Below are positions 29,180 to 40,184 of a stretch of DNA of 64,000 bases, piece by piece. Each line of letters starts with the position of its first letter. Position 1 is the stretch's first letter. Origin of the DNA: Enhygromyxa salina (GTDB taxonomy: Bacteria; Myxococcota_A; Polyangia; Nannocystales; Nannocystaceae); NCBI RefSeq assembly GCF_000737335.2, contig NZ_JMCC02000074.1, positions 1 through 64,000 of the forward strand. Reading direction: 5' to 3'. A program made the translations under genes and the position numbers. The notes under the pieces are model-generated. The model was not told where the DNA came from and searched no databases. It saw nothing but the letters and a program-made list of their open reading frames with translations.

Positions 29180-30277
29180 GTGGCCAACGCCAATGTCATC
29201 AAGCACGACTCCGAGTCGCCGTACCAGGTGATCACCGCGGAGTGCGACGCGATGCTGCGATACGCGATGGGCAGCGGTCGCGCGCTCTCTCCTTCGATCG
29301 TCGAAGACGTCGCGGCGGCCGTGGCTTGGGGTAGCGCGCGAGCCCTACACGCGGCCGAGCAGCTGTCGCAAGACCAGCTCGACGAGGCCAAGGCCAACGC
29401 GCCTTCAATCGGCAAGCTGAGCAGGACCCACCAGCGGCTCGCGCAGGTGATCGCCCCCGCGCAGCCGCGGTCGCTGCGGCTGCTGCACGAGGTCGCGGGC
29501 TACGACGCGAAGTACCTGTGGTTGCGGATGCCGATGCCGCGCAACATGACGATCGTCGCCGCGGTGTCGGTGATCGCGTTGCTCGCGGTTGGCACCTCGC
29601 CGCTGATCTCGGCCGATCCGGCGGCCGGCAACCCGCTGCTGTCATCGGGCTTTGCGCTGCTCGTGAATCAGCTGTTCTTCCTGTCAATCGCCTCGCTTGG
29701 GTCTTGCTTTCATGGGCTGTTCAAGGTCAATGAGTACATCATTCGGGGCACCTATGACCCCGACTATTCGTCGACCTACTGGGTCCGATATCTGCTCGGC
29801 GTGATCTCGGGGTTGATCCTCGCCTCGCTGATCTCGATCGACGAGAGCAACGCGCTGTATACCGTGGCGCGGCCTCTGCTGGCGTTGGTGGGGGGCTTCT
29901 CGGCGTCGGTCGTGCATCGGATCTTGGATCGCCTGGTCAGCACCGTAGAAGATCTCATCAGCAGTGATCCCAAGAAGCTCGCCGACGAGCAGCAGCGGCT
30001 CGCCAAGACCAGCGGCGACGCCCGGGTCCGCGACGCGCGGGTCGACGCGGCCTCGGCGTTGATGAAGCTGCAGGCCAAATTGAACGACGGCATGACCCCC
30101 GAGCAGACCCAGGCCGAGCTCTCGCGTCTGGTCAAGAAGCTGGTGCCGGGCGAATCGCACGAAGACGAGCCGCCCGAGGCTGCAGACGCCAAGCCGCGCG
30201 TGAACGGTGCGGCCGCCCCCGAGCTCGGCGCGGCCGGGCTGACCGCGGCCGAGCCCGCAGCCGAGCCCGCGAACTAG
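29180..30277 (+). CDS. Four-helix membrane protein of unknown function
   Basis: A 365-aa protein with GTG start. An N-terminal cytoplasmic helical part of about 120 residues is followed by hydrophobic segments at roughly 120-140, 158-180, 205-222 and 230-245. A long charged C-terminal tail follows (VSTVEDLISSDPKKLADEQQRLAK, then an Ala/Glu/Pro-rich end). A conserved-looking loop, FKVNEYIIRGTYDPDYSSTYWVRYLLGVISG, lies between segments two and three. No family recognised and no partner gene. It could be a stress or envelope protein but nothing in the sequence shows that. Confidence 0.75.
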   Translation: MANANVIKHDSESPYQVITAECDAMLRYAMGSGRALSPSIVEDVAAAVAWGSARALHAAEQLSQDQLDEAKANAPSIGKLSRTHQRLAQVIAPAQPRSLRLLHEVAGYDAKYLWLRMPMPRNMTIVAAVSVIALLAVGTSPLISADPAAGNPLLSSGFALLVNQLFFLSIASLGSCFHGLFKVNEYIIRGTYDPDYSSTYWVRYLLGVISGLILASLISIDESNALYTVARPLLALVGGFSASVVHRILDRLVSTVEDLISSDPKKLADEQQRLAKTSGDARVRDARVDAASALMKLQAKLNDGMTPEQTQAELSRLVKKLVPGESHEDEPPEAADAKPRVNGAAAPELGAAGLTAAEPAAEPAN

Positions 30278-30341
30278 ACTGGCCCGCTGCTCGTACCCCT
30301 GCCTGGACAGATCCTTGCGGACGCCGGGGTGAGGCGCGACT

Positions 30342-31142
30342 TCAAGCAGGGGGGGCAGGCAGGGGCGGATACGTGACTTCGTCCAAGAACAGGCCCGACG
30401 CAGGCGCGCTCCCGGACGCGGCCGCGCGGTCGCGGGCTTCCAATATTTGGATCAGCCGCGCGTTGTCGCAGCGACCCTCACCGACCTTGGCGACCGCTCG
30501 CACGATGTTGCGCACCATCTTGTAGAGAAACCCGTCGGCGGTGATGTTCAGGCTCACCCGCCGGCCCTCCATGGCGAGCGTGAATGCTTCGACCTTGCGG
30601 ACGCTGGATACCCGCTCGAAATTGCTGCGCGTGGCGAACGAGGTGAAGTCGTGCTGGCCCACGAACACCGGAAGCGCGGCGCGCATGGCCTCTACGTCCA
30701 GGCGCCTGCGGACCTCCCAGACCCGGCCCTCGAGCGCGCGCGGGCACTTTCCGCCGTTCCAGATCTCGTAGCGATAGCGCTTGGCGATCGCGTCCTCGCG
30801 CGGGTGAAATTCCAGCGGCACGCGATCGAGCTCGAGCAAGCCAATGTCCTGTGGGAGCGCGTCCCCGAGCTGCGCTGTGAAGCGCTCGAGCCCGGCCGGA
30901 TCGGCGGCGAGCGAGGCGGGCAGGGTCACCGTTGCGATCTGGCCCTCGGCGTGGACCCCCCGATCCGTCCGACCCGAGCCGCGCACCCGCAGCTCGATCC
31001 CCGTGACCGAGGCGAGCGCCGCCTCGATCGTGCCTTGCACGGTCGTTGACCCCGGCTGTCGTTGCCAGCCGCGGTAGCCACGTCCGTCATAGCGCAGCCG
31101 CATCCGCAGCTGGATCTGGACGACATCGTTGGGCGCGCTCAT
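30342..31142 (-). CDS. truA: tRNA pseudouridine synthase A
   Basis: A 266-aa TruA, which makes pseudouridine at tRNA positions 38-40. The catalytic Asp is in RGSGRTDRGVHAEGQ. Other family lines are LRYDGRGYRGWQRQPG, YRYEIWNG, GQHDFTSFA and DGFLYKMVRNIVRAV. Length is normal. It follows the hybrid kinase gene by seven bases on the same strand, so the two may share a transcript. Confidence 0.95.
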   Translation of the reverse strand: MSAPNDVVQIQLRMRLRYDGRGYRGWQRQPGSTTVQGTIEAALASVTGIELRVRGSGRTDRGVHAEGQIATVTLPASLAADPAGLERFTAQLGDALPQDIGLLELDRVPLEFHPREDAIAKRYRYEIWNGGKCPRALEGRVWEVRRRLDVEAMRAALPVFVGQHDFTSFATRSNFERVSSVRKVEAFTLAMEGRRVSLNITADGFLYKMVRNIVRAVAKVGEGRCDNARLIQILEARDRAAASGSAPASGLFLDEVTYPPLPAPPA

Positions 31143-31149
31143 GACCGGC

Positions 31150-33285
31150 TCAGCCTGCGCGCGGGTGCGGCCCCGAGACGTCGGACCCCGGTGTGATCGG
31201 GACTGGCGTGAAGTCGCCGCGCATGTACCCGTCGGTGGGATTGAGCAGGTCGGTGAGCACGGCCGAGAACAAGCGGTTGTCCATGGGCTTGCGGACCGAG
31301 CGGGTCGGGCCCGCGGCGATCATGCGTTGCAGCATGGGATCCGTGGGCTGGTTCGAGAGCAGGATCACCGGCATCTCGGGGAACAGCTCGCGCACGGTCT
31401 TGAACAGGCGCTTGCCGTCGGTCGCGGTGATCTCGAGGTCGAGGATCAGCAGGTCGACCTTGTCGCCCATCTCGGTGAGCAGCGGGGTCGCACCCTTGGC
31501 GTCGTTGGTGCAGATCGGCGCGCACTCGGTCGCCTCGAGCAGCTCCTCGAATTCGTCGAGCGCGTCTTGATCTTCGGTCAGCACGACGACGACCGGCCCC
31601 TTGGCGTCCCCGCGCAGGACCGGCCAGGGCTTGGGTGCGTCGGCCTTCTCGTCGGTCACGGCCAGCGGCAGGTAGATCTTGAAGGTCGTGCCCTCGCCGA
31701 CCACGCTCTCGACGTCGACGCGGCCGTGGTGGCGGGTGATCGTGCCCATGACCATTGCGAGCCCCAGCCCGCTGCCGGAGCCGACCGCCTTGGTGGTGAA
31801 GAAGGGGTCGAAGATCTGGCGCAGGTGGTCGCCTTCGATGCCGGTTCCGTTGTCGCTCACGGTCACGACCGCGCTGCGCTCGGCGTCGGGGTTGAAGTCT
31901 TCGTCGTCACTGGCTGGCTCGGCCTTCTCGCTGGCGGCCTCGGTGCTGGTCGTGAGCCCGACCGTGATCACGCCACCCTCGGGCATCGCGTCGCTGGCGT
32001 TGTAGACCAGGTTGACGATCGCTTGCTGAAACAAGTTGCGATCGACGTCGACCGAGACGCTGCGCGCGAGATCGATCTTGAGCTCGACGTTGCCGGGCAA
32101 CGCGTTGGTAAGCATCGGCAAGATCGTGCTCTGCAGCAGCTGGCGCAGGTTCGAGCGGACTGGCTGATAGGTGTCTTTGTGTGCGTAGGTCAGCAGCGCT
32201 TGGGTGATCTGCGCGGCCGAGATCGCCGAGTCGAGGATCCGCTGGCCGTAGCGGCGGGTCTGCTCGACCTTGTGATCGCCCTCGACGATCAGCTCTGCGT
32301 GGCCGCGGATCGGCGTGAGGATGTTGTTGAGCTCGTGGGCGAGGCCCGCCGCCATGGTCCCGACCATCTTGAGCTTCTGGGCCTCGAACAGCTGCTCGCG
32401 CGAGAGCTCGAGCTCGTTGCTCTTGCCCTCGAGCCTGCGCTTGAGCTCCTCGCGCTGCTCTTGCAGCTTCGCGATGCTAGCGAGGAGGCTGTGCTCGGCG
32501 TTGCGCTGGCGCAGGTGCAAGGTCGCGCCCAGGCCCAGCGGGATCGCAATGAAGGTGATCAACACGGGCAGCGCGTACTGCCGGTTTTGGTCTGGGTCCG
32601 AATTGGTGGCCGAGTCGCCAGCCGCGTCGGTCGTGCTGGTCTGGACGCCGCCATCCGCGAGCTCCATCTGCGAGGGCGTGAGCACGAACTGACCGCCGAG
32701 CAGCCACATTGTCAGCACACAGTAGGCAGCCAGCAGCAGGTTGTGGCGGGGACGCAGCAGCATCCCGCTCCACATCAGGACCACCAGGACCCCGGCGAGC
32801 ACCACCGAGCTGCCCATGCTCGTCGAGCTGAGCAGCGTGTTGAGCGAAGCAACGCTGATCAGCGCGGTCCAGATCTGCTGACCGCCGCGCTCGCGGAGCG
32901 CGAACGCCATCCACGAGAGCACGCCCGCGACGATCAACCAGACCAACCAGCCGTAGTTGTCACCGACTTCTCGAAAGTGGCCGGTTGCGAGCTCGGTGAT
33001 CGTGAACGCGCTGGTGCACACCGCGGCGACCAAGAACAACATCGCGTTGCTGCGGACGAGCGCAGATGAGTCGACCAGCCCGCCCTGATCCGACTGTTCC
33101 GACTGTTCCGACTGTTCCGACGCCGGCCGCTGGCCACCGGCTAACGAGCGGGCGCCGCTCTGCATGACCGAAAGTTGCTTGTCACCCGTCTCCGGCTGCT
33201 CATCCCGACCACTGGCGCTGATCCGGATCCTGCCGCTCGCTGTCGCAGGGGCCGATCCTTCGCGCTCCGACTTCCGATCTGCCAT
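31150..33285 (-). CDS. Membrane hybrid histidine kinase with C-terminal receiver
   Basis: A 711-aa sensor kinase. An N-terminal disordered part contains tandem Ser-Glu-Gln units (a 9-bp repeat near 33095-33122). Five to six membrane segments follow to about residue 210, then a coiled coil, the HisKA H-box (MAAGLAHELNNILTPIRGH) and HATPase motifs (NLVYNASDAMPEGG, VSDNGTGIEGDHLRQIFDPFFTTK, GSGLGLAMVMG). It ends in a receiver whose phospho-acceptor line is DLLILDLEITATDG and whose Lys is in RSVRKPMD. The signal is unknown. No output-domain regulator is adjacent. Confidence 0.92.
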   Translation of the reverse strand: MADRKSEREGSAPATASGRIRISASGRDEQPETGDKQLSVMQSGARSLAGGQRPASEQSEQSEQSDQGGLVDSSALVRSNAMLFLVAAVCTSAFTITELATGHFREVGDNYGWLVWLIVAGVLSWMAFALRERGGQQIWTALISVASLNTLLSSTSMGSSVVLAGVLVVLMWSGMLLRPRHNLLLAAYCVLTMWLLGGQFVLTPSQMELADGGVQTSTTDAAGDSATNSDPDQNRQYALPVLITFIAIPLGLGATLHLRQRNAEHSLLASIAKLQEQREELKRRLEGKSNELELSREQLFEAQKLKMVGTMAAGLAHELNNILTPIRGHAELIVEGDHKVEQTRRYGQRILDSAISAAQITQALLTYAHKDTYQPVRSNLRQLLQSTILPMLTNALPGNVELKIDLARSVSVDVDRNLFQQAIVNLVYNASDAMPEGGVITVGLTTSTEAASEKAEPASDDEDFNPDAERSAVVTVSDNGTGIEGDHLRQIFDPFFTTKAVGSGSGLGLAMVMGTITRHHGRVDVESVVGEGTTFKIYLPLAVTDEKADAPKPWPVLRGDAKGPVVVVLTEDQDALDEFEELLEATECAPICTNDAKGATPLLTEMGDKVDLLILDLEITATDGKRLFKTVRELFPEMPVILLSNQPTDPMLQRMIAAGPTRSVRKPMDNRLFSAVLTDLLNPTDGYMRGDFTPVPITPGSDVSGPHPRAG

Positions 33286-33370
33286 CGCGGCGAGTCTATC
33301 AGTCGAGCGCCCACGCGGCTGGTGAGTTCGGACCCTCGGCGGGGGCGGCTCCGCCCCGGCGCGACGATGG

Positions 33371-34825
33371 TCACGGAGCTTGATCTTCGGACCAAACGCC
33401 GAGCGGGCCGCGAACATCGGGGGTCGGCGCGTTGGCCTTGCGCACGCGCACGACGGCGCCGGGATCGTCAGGGTGCTCGTGGATCAGCAGCCAGCCGTTC
33501 GGCAGGGTGGGGCTGGTCAGCTCGAACACCCGCCGGGCGTCCCGTGGTGACAAGTTCACGCAGCCGTGGCTCATGCGGTGGCCAAACATGTCGTGCCAGT
33601 ACGCAGCGTGAAGCGCGTAGCGGCCCTGGAAGTACATCGTCCACGGGACGGCGTCGACGTAGTAGGGATCTCGGGCCCGCGCCGTGCTCTGCATCTTCCC
33701 GTAGGCGCGCTTGTTCTCGATCCGATAGATGCCTGGGGGGGTCTCGTCGTTGCGCTTGCCCGACGAGATCAGCGTGACGAACACGGGGGCGGCTTCGAGC
33801 CAGACCGAGAGCACCTGCTCGTCGAGGTCGATGTCCACGGTGATCTGCCCGCCGCGGACCGGCGTTGGGGGCGGGACCGGCACGAAGCGCCCAATGTCGT
33901 GGTCGCTGATCCACCCGCGGCCGTGATCTTGGGTGGCGGGGACCTCGAACCACCGCTCGCCGTCTTCGCCGAGCACGCCCTCGCCGGCCACGAGCAGCGT
34001 GTCGTGATACTTGATGCGGGCGACCGAGTCGGACGCGGCGCTTCGCTCGACGCGGATCAGCGTCTGCCAGCGGATCGCCCACGCGAGGGTCTGGCCGGCG
34101 GGGATCGGCGCCTGGTCCAGCTCGCGGCCGCCAAACTCGCTGGGATCGAAGAGCGTGAGCTCGGCCGCGCGGACCACCCGGCGGTCGATCGTGGTGAGCA
34201 GGGGATCGCCGTTGTTGGGCCGGTAGCGGGTGAACGCGTAGCTGCCGTAGGCCGGCAGCATCTCGACCGGCTTCGCGTGGGCGCGGGCGTCCGAGACGCT
34301 CGCGTAGGCGGGGATCGGCGGGGTCGAGTCGACGTCGTGGTGCTCGTGCCGCCCGTACAAGAACGGCAGCAGCGCGCCGTCGTCTAGGGTGGGCAGCGGC
34401 GCGGGCAGAACGTCGCTTGGCTCGGTGTGCTCGAGACAGATCCACGCGGCCGCGGCGACCAGCGCCCAGGCCCGCGAGCAGCCGGGACCCTCGCGCTTCT
34501 CGAACACCTCGAAGCTCTGCTTGCTGGGGATCCGCCCGCGGATCGCCGCGCGCTCGTCGAGGTCGGCGTAGACCATGCGGGTGCGCTTGGTCCGGCGGAT
34601 CTCGATCGGCTCACCGAGCGACGAGGGCGGCTTGTAGGGCTCGAGCGCCGGGGGCTGCGACGCGCCGTCAGCGTCCGCGCTCGGGCCTGGCTCGACGGCA
34701 GCCGGCGGCGCCGCGCGTTCGTCCGCGACCCGCGGCCGGGACGTCGTCTCACCCCGGCAGGCGACCAGCGCAAACCCAAGGATGCTCGCCAAGCTGATCG
34801 CGCGTCGCGGTCCAAGTCCGATCAC
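33371..34825 (-). CDS. L,D-transpeptidase (YkuD) lipoprotein
   Basis: A 484-aa predicted lipoprotein (signal ends FALVAC). The C-terminal YkuD domain has the active-site line MFGHRMSHGCVNLS, with the catalytic Cys and the upstream His (ALHAAYWHD), and the substrate strand PPGIYRIENK. These enzymes join peptidoglycan stems through meso-diaminopimelate or attach lipoproteins to the wall. The N-terminal 300 residues look like SH3-type or wall-binding repeats but were not assigned. It is divergent from the MoxR/VWA pair. Confidence 0.9.
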   Translation of the reverse strand: MIGLGPRRAISLASILGFALVACRGETTSRPRVADERAAPPAAVEPGPSADADGASQPPALEPYKPPSSLGEPIEIRRTKRTRMVYADLDERAAIRGRIPSKQSFEVFEKREGPGCSRAWALVAAAAWICLEHTEPSDVLPAPLPTLDDGALLPFLYGRHEHHDVDSTPPIPAYASVSDARAHAKPVEMLPAYGSYAFTRYRPNNGDPLLTTIDRRVVRAAELTLFDPSEFGGRELDQAPIPAGQTLAWAIRWQTLIRVERSAASDSVARIKYHDTLLVAGEGVLGEDGERWFEVPATQDHGRGWISDHDIGRFVPVPPPTPVRGGQITVDIDLDEQVLSVWLEAAPVFVTLISSGKRNDETPPGIYRIENKRAYGKMQSTARARDPYYVDAVPWTMYFQGRYALHAAYWHDMFGHRMSHGCVNLSPRDARRVFELTSPTLPNGWLLIHEHPDDPGAVVRVRKANAPTPDVRGPLGVWSEDQAP

Positions 34826-34897
34826 CGCTCAGGTATGCCATATCTCACCGATCCGCGCGCCTTTGTGGCGTGAGCCCGCTCCACGCCCGCGGCTCTG

Positions 34898-34914
34898 TTT
34901 TCAGCTCGGGCGAG
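34898..34914. repeat. Short copy of dispersed hairpin repeat
   Basis: TTTTCAGCTCGGGCGAG, identical to the left end of the longer repeats at 37034 and 41740. The right half here is degenerate (a 5-bp GGCGA/TCGCC stem). It sits just before the MoxR start. Confidence 0.7.
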
Positions 34915-34929
34915 TATACTTCGCCACGA

Positions 34930-35756
<827 letters not shown>

Positions 35757-35760
<4 letters not shown>

Positions 35761-37028
35761 GCGCCGCTGAGGTCGCGCCGCCAGCCGGGGGCCGTCGGGG
35801 GATCCCGCTGTTCCTCGACTTCTTCTACAAGCTGCGCGAGCGCGGGCTCAAGGTCAGCGCCCACAACTGGTTGGCGCTGCTCGAGGCGCTAGGCCAGGAC
35901 CTGCACGAGTCTTCGCTCGACGGGTTTTACGCGGTCGCCCGCTGCATCTTGGTCAACGACGAGGGCGACTACGACGGCTTTGATCTGGCGTTCGCCGAGA
36001 CCTTCCGCGGGGTCATCACGGATCTCGAGCACCTGACCGATCAGCTCGAGCAGTGGCTGCGCGATCCCAAGCAGCTGATGTACCTCGACCCGGCGATGCG
36101 GGCGCTGCTCGAGAGCATCGGGATCGACGAGCTGCGCCGGCAGCTGCTCGAGCGCCTGGCCGAACAAAAAAAGCGTCACGAAGGCGGCAACCGCTGGGTC
36201 GGGACCGGCGGAACCTCCCCGTTTGGGCAAGGCGGCATCCACCCCTCGGGCGTGCGGATCGGCGGCAGCGGCGGTGGGCGCTCGGCGCTGGCGGTCGCGG
36301 ACTCCAGGCGGTTTCGGGACTTCCGCAAGGACCTGGTCCTCGACACCCGGCAGATGGGCACGGCGCTGCGACGCCTGCGTCGGTTGAAGCGCAAGGGTGC
36401 GATCGAAGAGCTCGACATCGACGGCACCGTTGACGAGACCGCCCGCAATTGCGGCGACCTCGAGATCGTCATGCGCCCGCCCCGAAAAAACGACGTGCGC
36501 ATGATCTTGCTGCTCGACGTTGGCGGCAGCATGGATCCGCACACCGAGCTGGTCAGTCGGCTGTTCTCGGCCGCCCACCAGCACGGCGGGTTCAAGCAGC
36601 TCGAGAGCTACTACTTTCACAACTGCGTGTACTCCAAGGTCTACGAGGACGCGGCCTTCACCAAGCCCGTGACCATTGACTCGGTGCTGCGCCGGACCGA
36701 CAGCAACTGGTACCTGGTGTTGGTCGGCGACGCGTGGATGCACCCTGGCGAGCTGATGATGAACAGCTCGAGCTTCTGGAGCGTGGAGGCGGCGCCCAGC
36801 GGCCTGCGGTGTCTGGCCAAGCTCGCCGATCACTTTCCGCGCTCGGCCTGGATCAACCCCGAGCCCAAGCGGCTGTGGGACGCGCCAACGATCAACCAGA
36901 TCGCGCAGCTGTTCGAGATGGTCCCGCTGACCCTCGACGGGCTTGGCGAGATGGTCGAGAACATGCGCGCGCCCCCGCGGGCCGGCCGGCGCACGCGCAT
37001 CGCCAAGGTCCTGCGCGAGCGCGAGTGA
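35757..37028 (+). CDS. VWA-domain protein (CoxE-like), MoxR partner
   Basis: A 423-aa protein translated from TTG overlapping the MoxR stop. The N-terminal 200 residues are helical; the C-terminal part is a von Willebrand A domain with a MIDAS line, MILLLDVGGSMDPH. The usual DxSxS here reads D-V-G-G-S, so the first Ser is replaced by Gly. A conserved WYLVLVGDAWMHPGEL follows. Such proteins work with MoxR ATPases in metal insertion or complex activation, as CoxE with CoxD. Cytoplasmic; no signal. The Gly-rich linker (GTGGTSPFGQGG) is common in this group. Confidence 0.9.
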
Positions 37029-37033
37029 GCTGC

Positions 37034-37090
37034 TTTCAGCTCGGGCGAGGGCTTCTCGCCCGCTTGCGGACGCCTTCGTAGACTGGATCA
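37034..37090. repeat. Dispersed hairpin repeat, copy 2
   Basis: A roughly 57-bp element with an 8-bp hairpin (20 bases CGGGCGAGGGCTTCTCGCCC then G; stem 37042-37049 with 37055-37062). The inverted copy at 41682-41740 matches it at nearly every base. It lies just after the VWA gene. Confidence 0.9.
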
Positions 37091-37114
37091 ACTGGGCATC
37101 AGAGAACTTTGGGC

Positions 37115-39580
37115 TCAGAGCTTCTTGGCTTTGAGGTCCACGAGCGAGCGGATGTGCTTGACCAGCTGCGTGCGCGAGTAAGACCCCTTTTGCATGATTG
37201 AGCCGACCCGCTGCGCCAACGCAGTCCGCTCAGTCTGGCCCAGCTGCTTGGCCGTGATCACGATCACCGGCAGCGAGGCCAGCGCAGGGTCGCCGCGCAG
37301 GATCTCGAGCAGCTCGAACCCGTCCATCTCGGGCATCATGAGATCGAGCAGCACCAGCTTGGGCCGCGACGCCCGGATCGACTCCAGCGCCCGGGCCCCG
37401 TTGACGGCTTGCTGCACCTCCCAGCCCTCCTTGAGCACCGCGCGGCACAGCAGGTCGCGGGCCTCGGGATCGTCGTCAACCACCAACACGTGCTGGGAGC
37501 TCGCGTCGGTCCCAGCGCCCGCGCCAAACCGGGACAGCACGCCGCGCAGCCGATCGATCTCGATCGGCTTGGCGAGCACGTCGGCGGCCCCGAGCGCGTA
37601 GCCCATGTCGGCGTCGGGCATCAGCGAGACGATCACCACCGGGATGTCGGCGAACTCGGGGCGCTGCTTGAGCCGCGACAGCACCGCCCAGCCGTCCATG
37701 CCCGGCATCATCACGTCGAGGGTGATCACGTCGGGCTTGTGCAGCTCGGCCAGCTGCATCGCGCGCGCCCCGGTTGGTGCGGTGAGCACCGCGTAGCCCT
37801 CGGCCTCGAGCAAGCGCGCGAGCATGCCGCGAGACTCGGACTCGTCGTCGACGACCAGCACCGTGCCGATGTTGTCGCCGGTCACCGCGCGGAACGTGCC
37901 CGAGGCGCTGGCTGCTTGTTGCTGGGCGTGGTGGCTGGGCAGCCACAAGGTGAAGGTCGAGCCCACGCCGTACTCGCTCTCGACCTCGATCCGGCCACCC
38001 AGCATCTGCGCGAACTGATCGCTGATCGAGAGCCCGAGCCCGGTGCCGCCAAATCGGCGCGAAGTCGAGGCGTCGGCCTGGGTGAAGGGCTTGAACAATT
38101 TGGCCAGCTGCTCCGGCTTGATGCCGAGCCCGCTGTCGGTCACGTCGAAGCGCAGCCAGGCCTCGGTCCCGACCCGGAGCTCCTGCACGCGCAGCGCGAC
38201 GCGCCCTTGCTCGGTGAACTTGCACGCGTTGCTGAGCAAGTTGAACAGCACCTGGCGCACGCGGGTGATGTCGGTGCTGATGACCCCGCCGGTGAGCTCG
38301 AGCGACAGGCTCAGCTCGTTGCCGTTGTTGTGGGCGAGCGGCCGGACCGTATCGATGATCTCGTCGATCAGCGCGGGCAGGCGCACGGACTCGATGAACA
38401 GCTCGATCTTGCCGGCCTCGACCTTTGAAAGATCCAAGATGTCGTTGATGATCCCCAGCAGGTGCTTGCCGGCGTTGCGGATCCGCTGGAGATCCGGGAC
38501 CAGCTCCTCGCTGCCGGTGTCCTCGGCCTCCTCCATCAGCATCTCGGAGTAGCCGATCACCGCGTTGAGCGGGGTTCGCAGCTCGTGGCTCATGCTGGCC
38601 AGGAACTGGCTCTTGGCCAGGTTGGCGGCCTCGGCCGCGCGCATGGCCTTGTTGAGCTCTTGCTCGGTTCGCTTGCGCTCGGCGATCTCTTGCTCGAGGG
38701 CGGCGGTCCGCTGCGCGACCAGCTCGTCGAGCCGCTCGAACATCTCGCGCCGCTGGGTCTCGATCTGCTTGCGCTCGTTGATGTCCTCTATGAACGCGAC
38801 CGTCCGCGCCTCGTCGGTCTTGGGGTCACCGTAGCGAAACGCCGACAGCTGGGCCCACAAGATCTCGCCGCCACAGCCCGCGTAGCGCTTCTCGACCCGA
38901 ACAAACTCGCGCTCGCCGCGATGCAGCTGCTCGAGTTCGCTGCGCCCGACCTCGAGGTCGGCCTCGAAGGTGATGTCGTCGAGCGTGCGGCCGATCAAGC
39001 CGCCAGGAGCAGCGCCGAGCATGGTCTCGAGCGCGGGGTTGGCCGCCATGATCGTGCCCTTGGCGTTGATCAGGACCAAGCCGGTGGGGGCACCCTCGAA
39101 CACTGCTTGAAACCGCAGCTCTTCGCGACGCCGCGCGGCCTCGGCCGCCTTGCGCTCGCTGATGTCACGACAGATCGCGGCGAACAGGCGCTGGCCTTGT
39201 TCCTCGAACGGCGCGACCACGACCTCCATCGGGATCTCGTGGCCGTGCTTGTGGACGAGATGCGTCTCCACGGTCACCGAGCTGTCGAGTGGCATCTTGC
39301 GCCACTGCTCACCCAACCGCTCCTTGGGGATCGACCCGACATCGGGGTTGACGTCGCCGATCGACAGCTGCAGGAACTCGTCGCGCGTGTAGCCAAGGCT
39401 GTCGTGGCCGAAGCGGTTGGTCTCGAGCAGGCGGCCGCGCACGTCGTGCAACATCAGGGCGTCACGGCTGCGGTCGACGAGCAGGCGCAAACGCCGGAGC
39501 TCTTGCTCGACCTCTCGCGTTCGCTCGGCATCACCTGGCTCGCGCGGCCCGCTGTGCGCGCCCGACTTTGAGTCACTCAT
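37115..39580 (-). CDS. Hybrid histidine kinase, PAS-PAS-HK-REC-REC
   Basis: An 821-aa cytoplasmic kinase. Two PAS domains are at about 25-145 and 150-275, then a coiled coil, the H-box (FLASMSHELRTPLNAVIGYS) and ATPase motifs (NLLSNACKFT, VTDSGLGIKPEQLAKLFKPF, GGTGLGLSIS). Two receivers follow, each with an acceptor Asp (TLDVMMPGMDGW and LLDLMMPEMDGF) and a Lys (LAKPIE and the weaker KGSYSR end). It has no membrane segment, so it senses an internal signal, perhaps redox through PAS. It is divergent from a single-domain regulator 55 bp away, a plausible partner. Confidence 0.93.
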   Translation of the reverse strand: MSDSKSGAHSGPREPGDAERTREVEQELRRLRLLVDRSRDALMLHDVRGRLLETNRFGHDSLGYTRDEFLQLSIGDVNPDVGSIPKERLGEQWRKMPLDSSVTVETHLVHKHGHEIPMEVVVAPFEEQGQRLFAAICRDISERKAAEAARRREELRFQAVFEGAPTGLVLINAKGTIMAANPALETMLGAAPGGLIGRTLDDITFEADLEVGRSELEQLHRGEREFVRVEKRYAGCGGEILWAQLSAFRYGDPKTDEARTVAFIEDINERKQIETQRREMFERLDELVAQRTAALEQEIAERKRTEQELNKAMRAAEAANLAKSQFLASMSHELRTPLNAVIGYSEMLMEEAEDTGSEELVPDLQRIRNAGKHLLGIINDILDLSKVEAGKIELFIESVRLPALIDEIIDTVRPLAHNNGNELSLSLELTGGVISTDITRVRQVLFNLLSNACKFTEQGRVALRVQELRVGTEAWLRFDVTDSGLGIKPEQLAKLFKPFTQADASTSRRFGGTGLGLSISDQFAQMLGGRIEVESEYGVGSTFTLWLPSHHAQQQAASASGTFRAVTGDNIGTVLVVDDESESRGMLARLLEAEGYAVLTAPTGARAMQLAELHKPDVITLDVMMPGMDGWAVLSRLKQRPEFADIPVVIVSLMPDADMGYALGAADVLAKPIEIDRLRGVLSRFGAGAGTDASSQHVLVVDDDPEARDLLCRAVLKEGWEVQQAVNGARALESIRASRPKLVLLDLMMPEMDGFELLEILRGDPALASLPVIVITAKQLGQTERTALAQRVGSIMQKGSYSRTQLVKHIRSLVDLKAKKL

Positions 39581-39634
39581 CTGTTACTGCTGCTCCCCAC
39601 TCGTGTTGGCTTGGTGTATCGTCGCTCGACCCCA

Positions 39635-40003
39635 ATGGTGTCGATCCTCATCGTCGAAGACAATGAACTCAGTCGCGACATGTTGAGTCGTCGGCTGCGC
39701 CGACGTGGGTTCGAGGTGCTGACGGCAGCGGACGCCGAGATCGGCATGGATATCGCGCATCGGGAGCAGCCGTCGATCATCTTGCTGGACATGAGCCTCC
39801 CACGAATTGACGGCTGGGAGGCCGCTCGTCGGCTCAAGGCGCACGAGGTCACCCGGGCGATCCCGATAATTGCGCTTACCGCTCATGCGATGGCGGGCGA
39901 CCGCGAGTCCGCGCTCGGTGCGGGCTGCGACGACTACGATACCAAGCCTGTCGAGCTGCCGCGCCTGCTAGCGAAGATCGAGCGCTTCGTCGGAACAGCG
40001 TAG
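39635..40003 (+). CDS. Single-domain response regulator (CheY/DivK-like)
   Basis: A 122-aa receiver with no output domain. Acidic pocket VEDNELSRD, acceptor Asp in IILLDMSLPRIDGWEA, Thr in IIALTAHAMAGD, Lys in DTKPVELP. It resembles DivK-type regulators that act by protein contact. ATG 39635 gives the normal domain start. It is divergent from the PAS hybrid kinase, and a receiver-Ser/Thr kinase fusion follows, so a phosphorelay among them is plausible. The 181-bp gap after it holds nothing recognised. Confidence 0.92.
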   Translation: MVSILIVEDNELSRDMLSRRLRRRGFEVLTAADAEIGMDIAHREQPSIILLDMSLPRIDGWEAARRLKAHEVTRAIPIIALTAHAMAGDRESALGAGCDDYDTKPVELPRLLAKIERFVGTA

Positions 40004-40184
40004 GGTCTGGCGCAGCGCTGGCCAGGGGGGTGGTAGCGAGCCTCGCAGCCGTGGTGCGATGCGGGGCGATTTCACCCGTGGTCGTTGACGCGCGGTCGGA
40101 TGTGACCGCGGGGAATCGCAAAGTGCACACCGCGAGCGGGCTAGAAACAGTTAGAATCGACGCGAGGCGGCGCTTCGGTGCCTC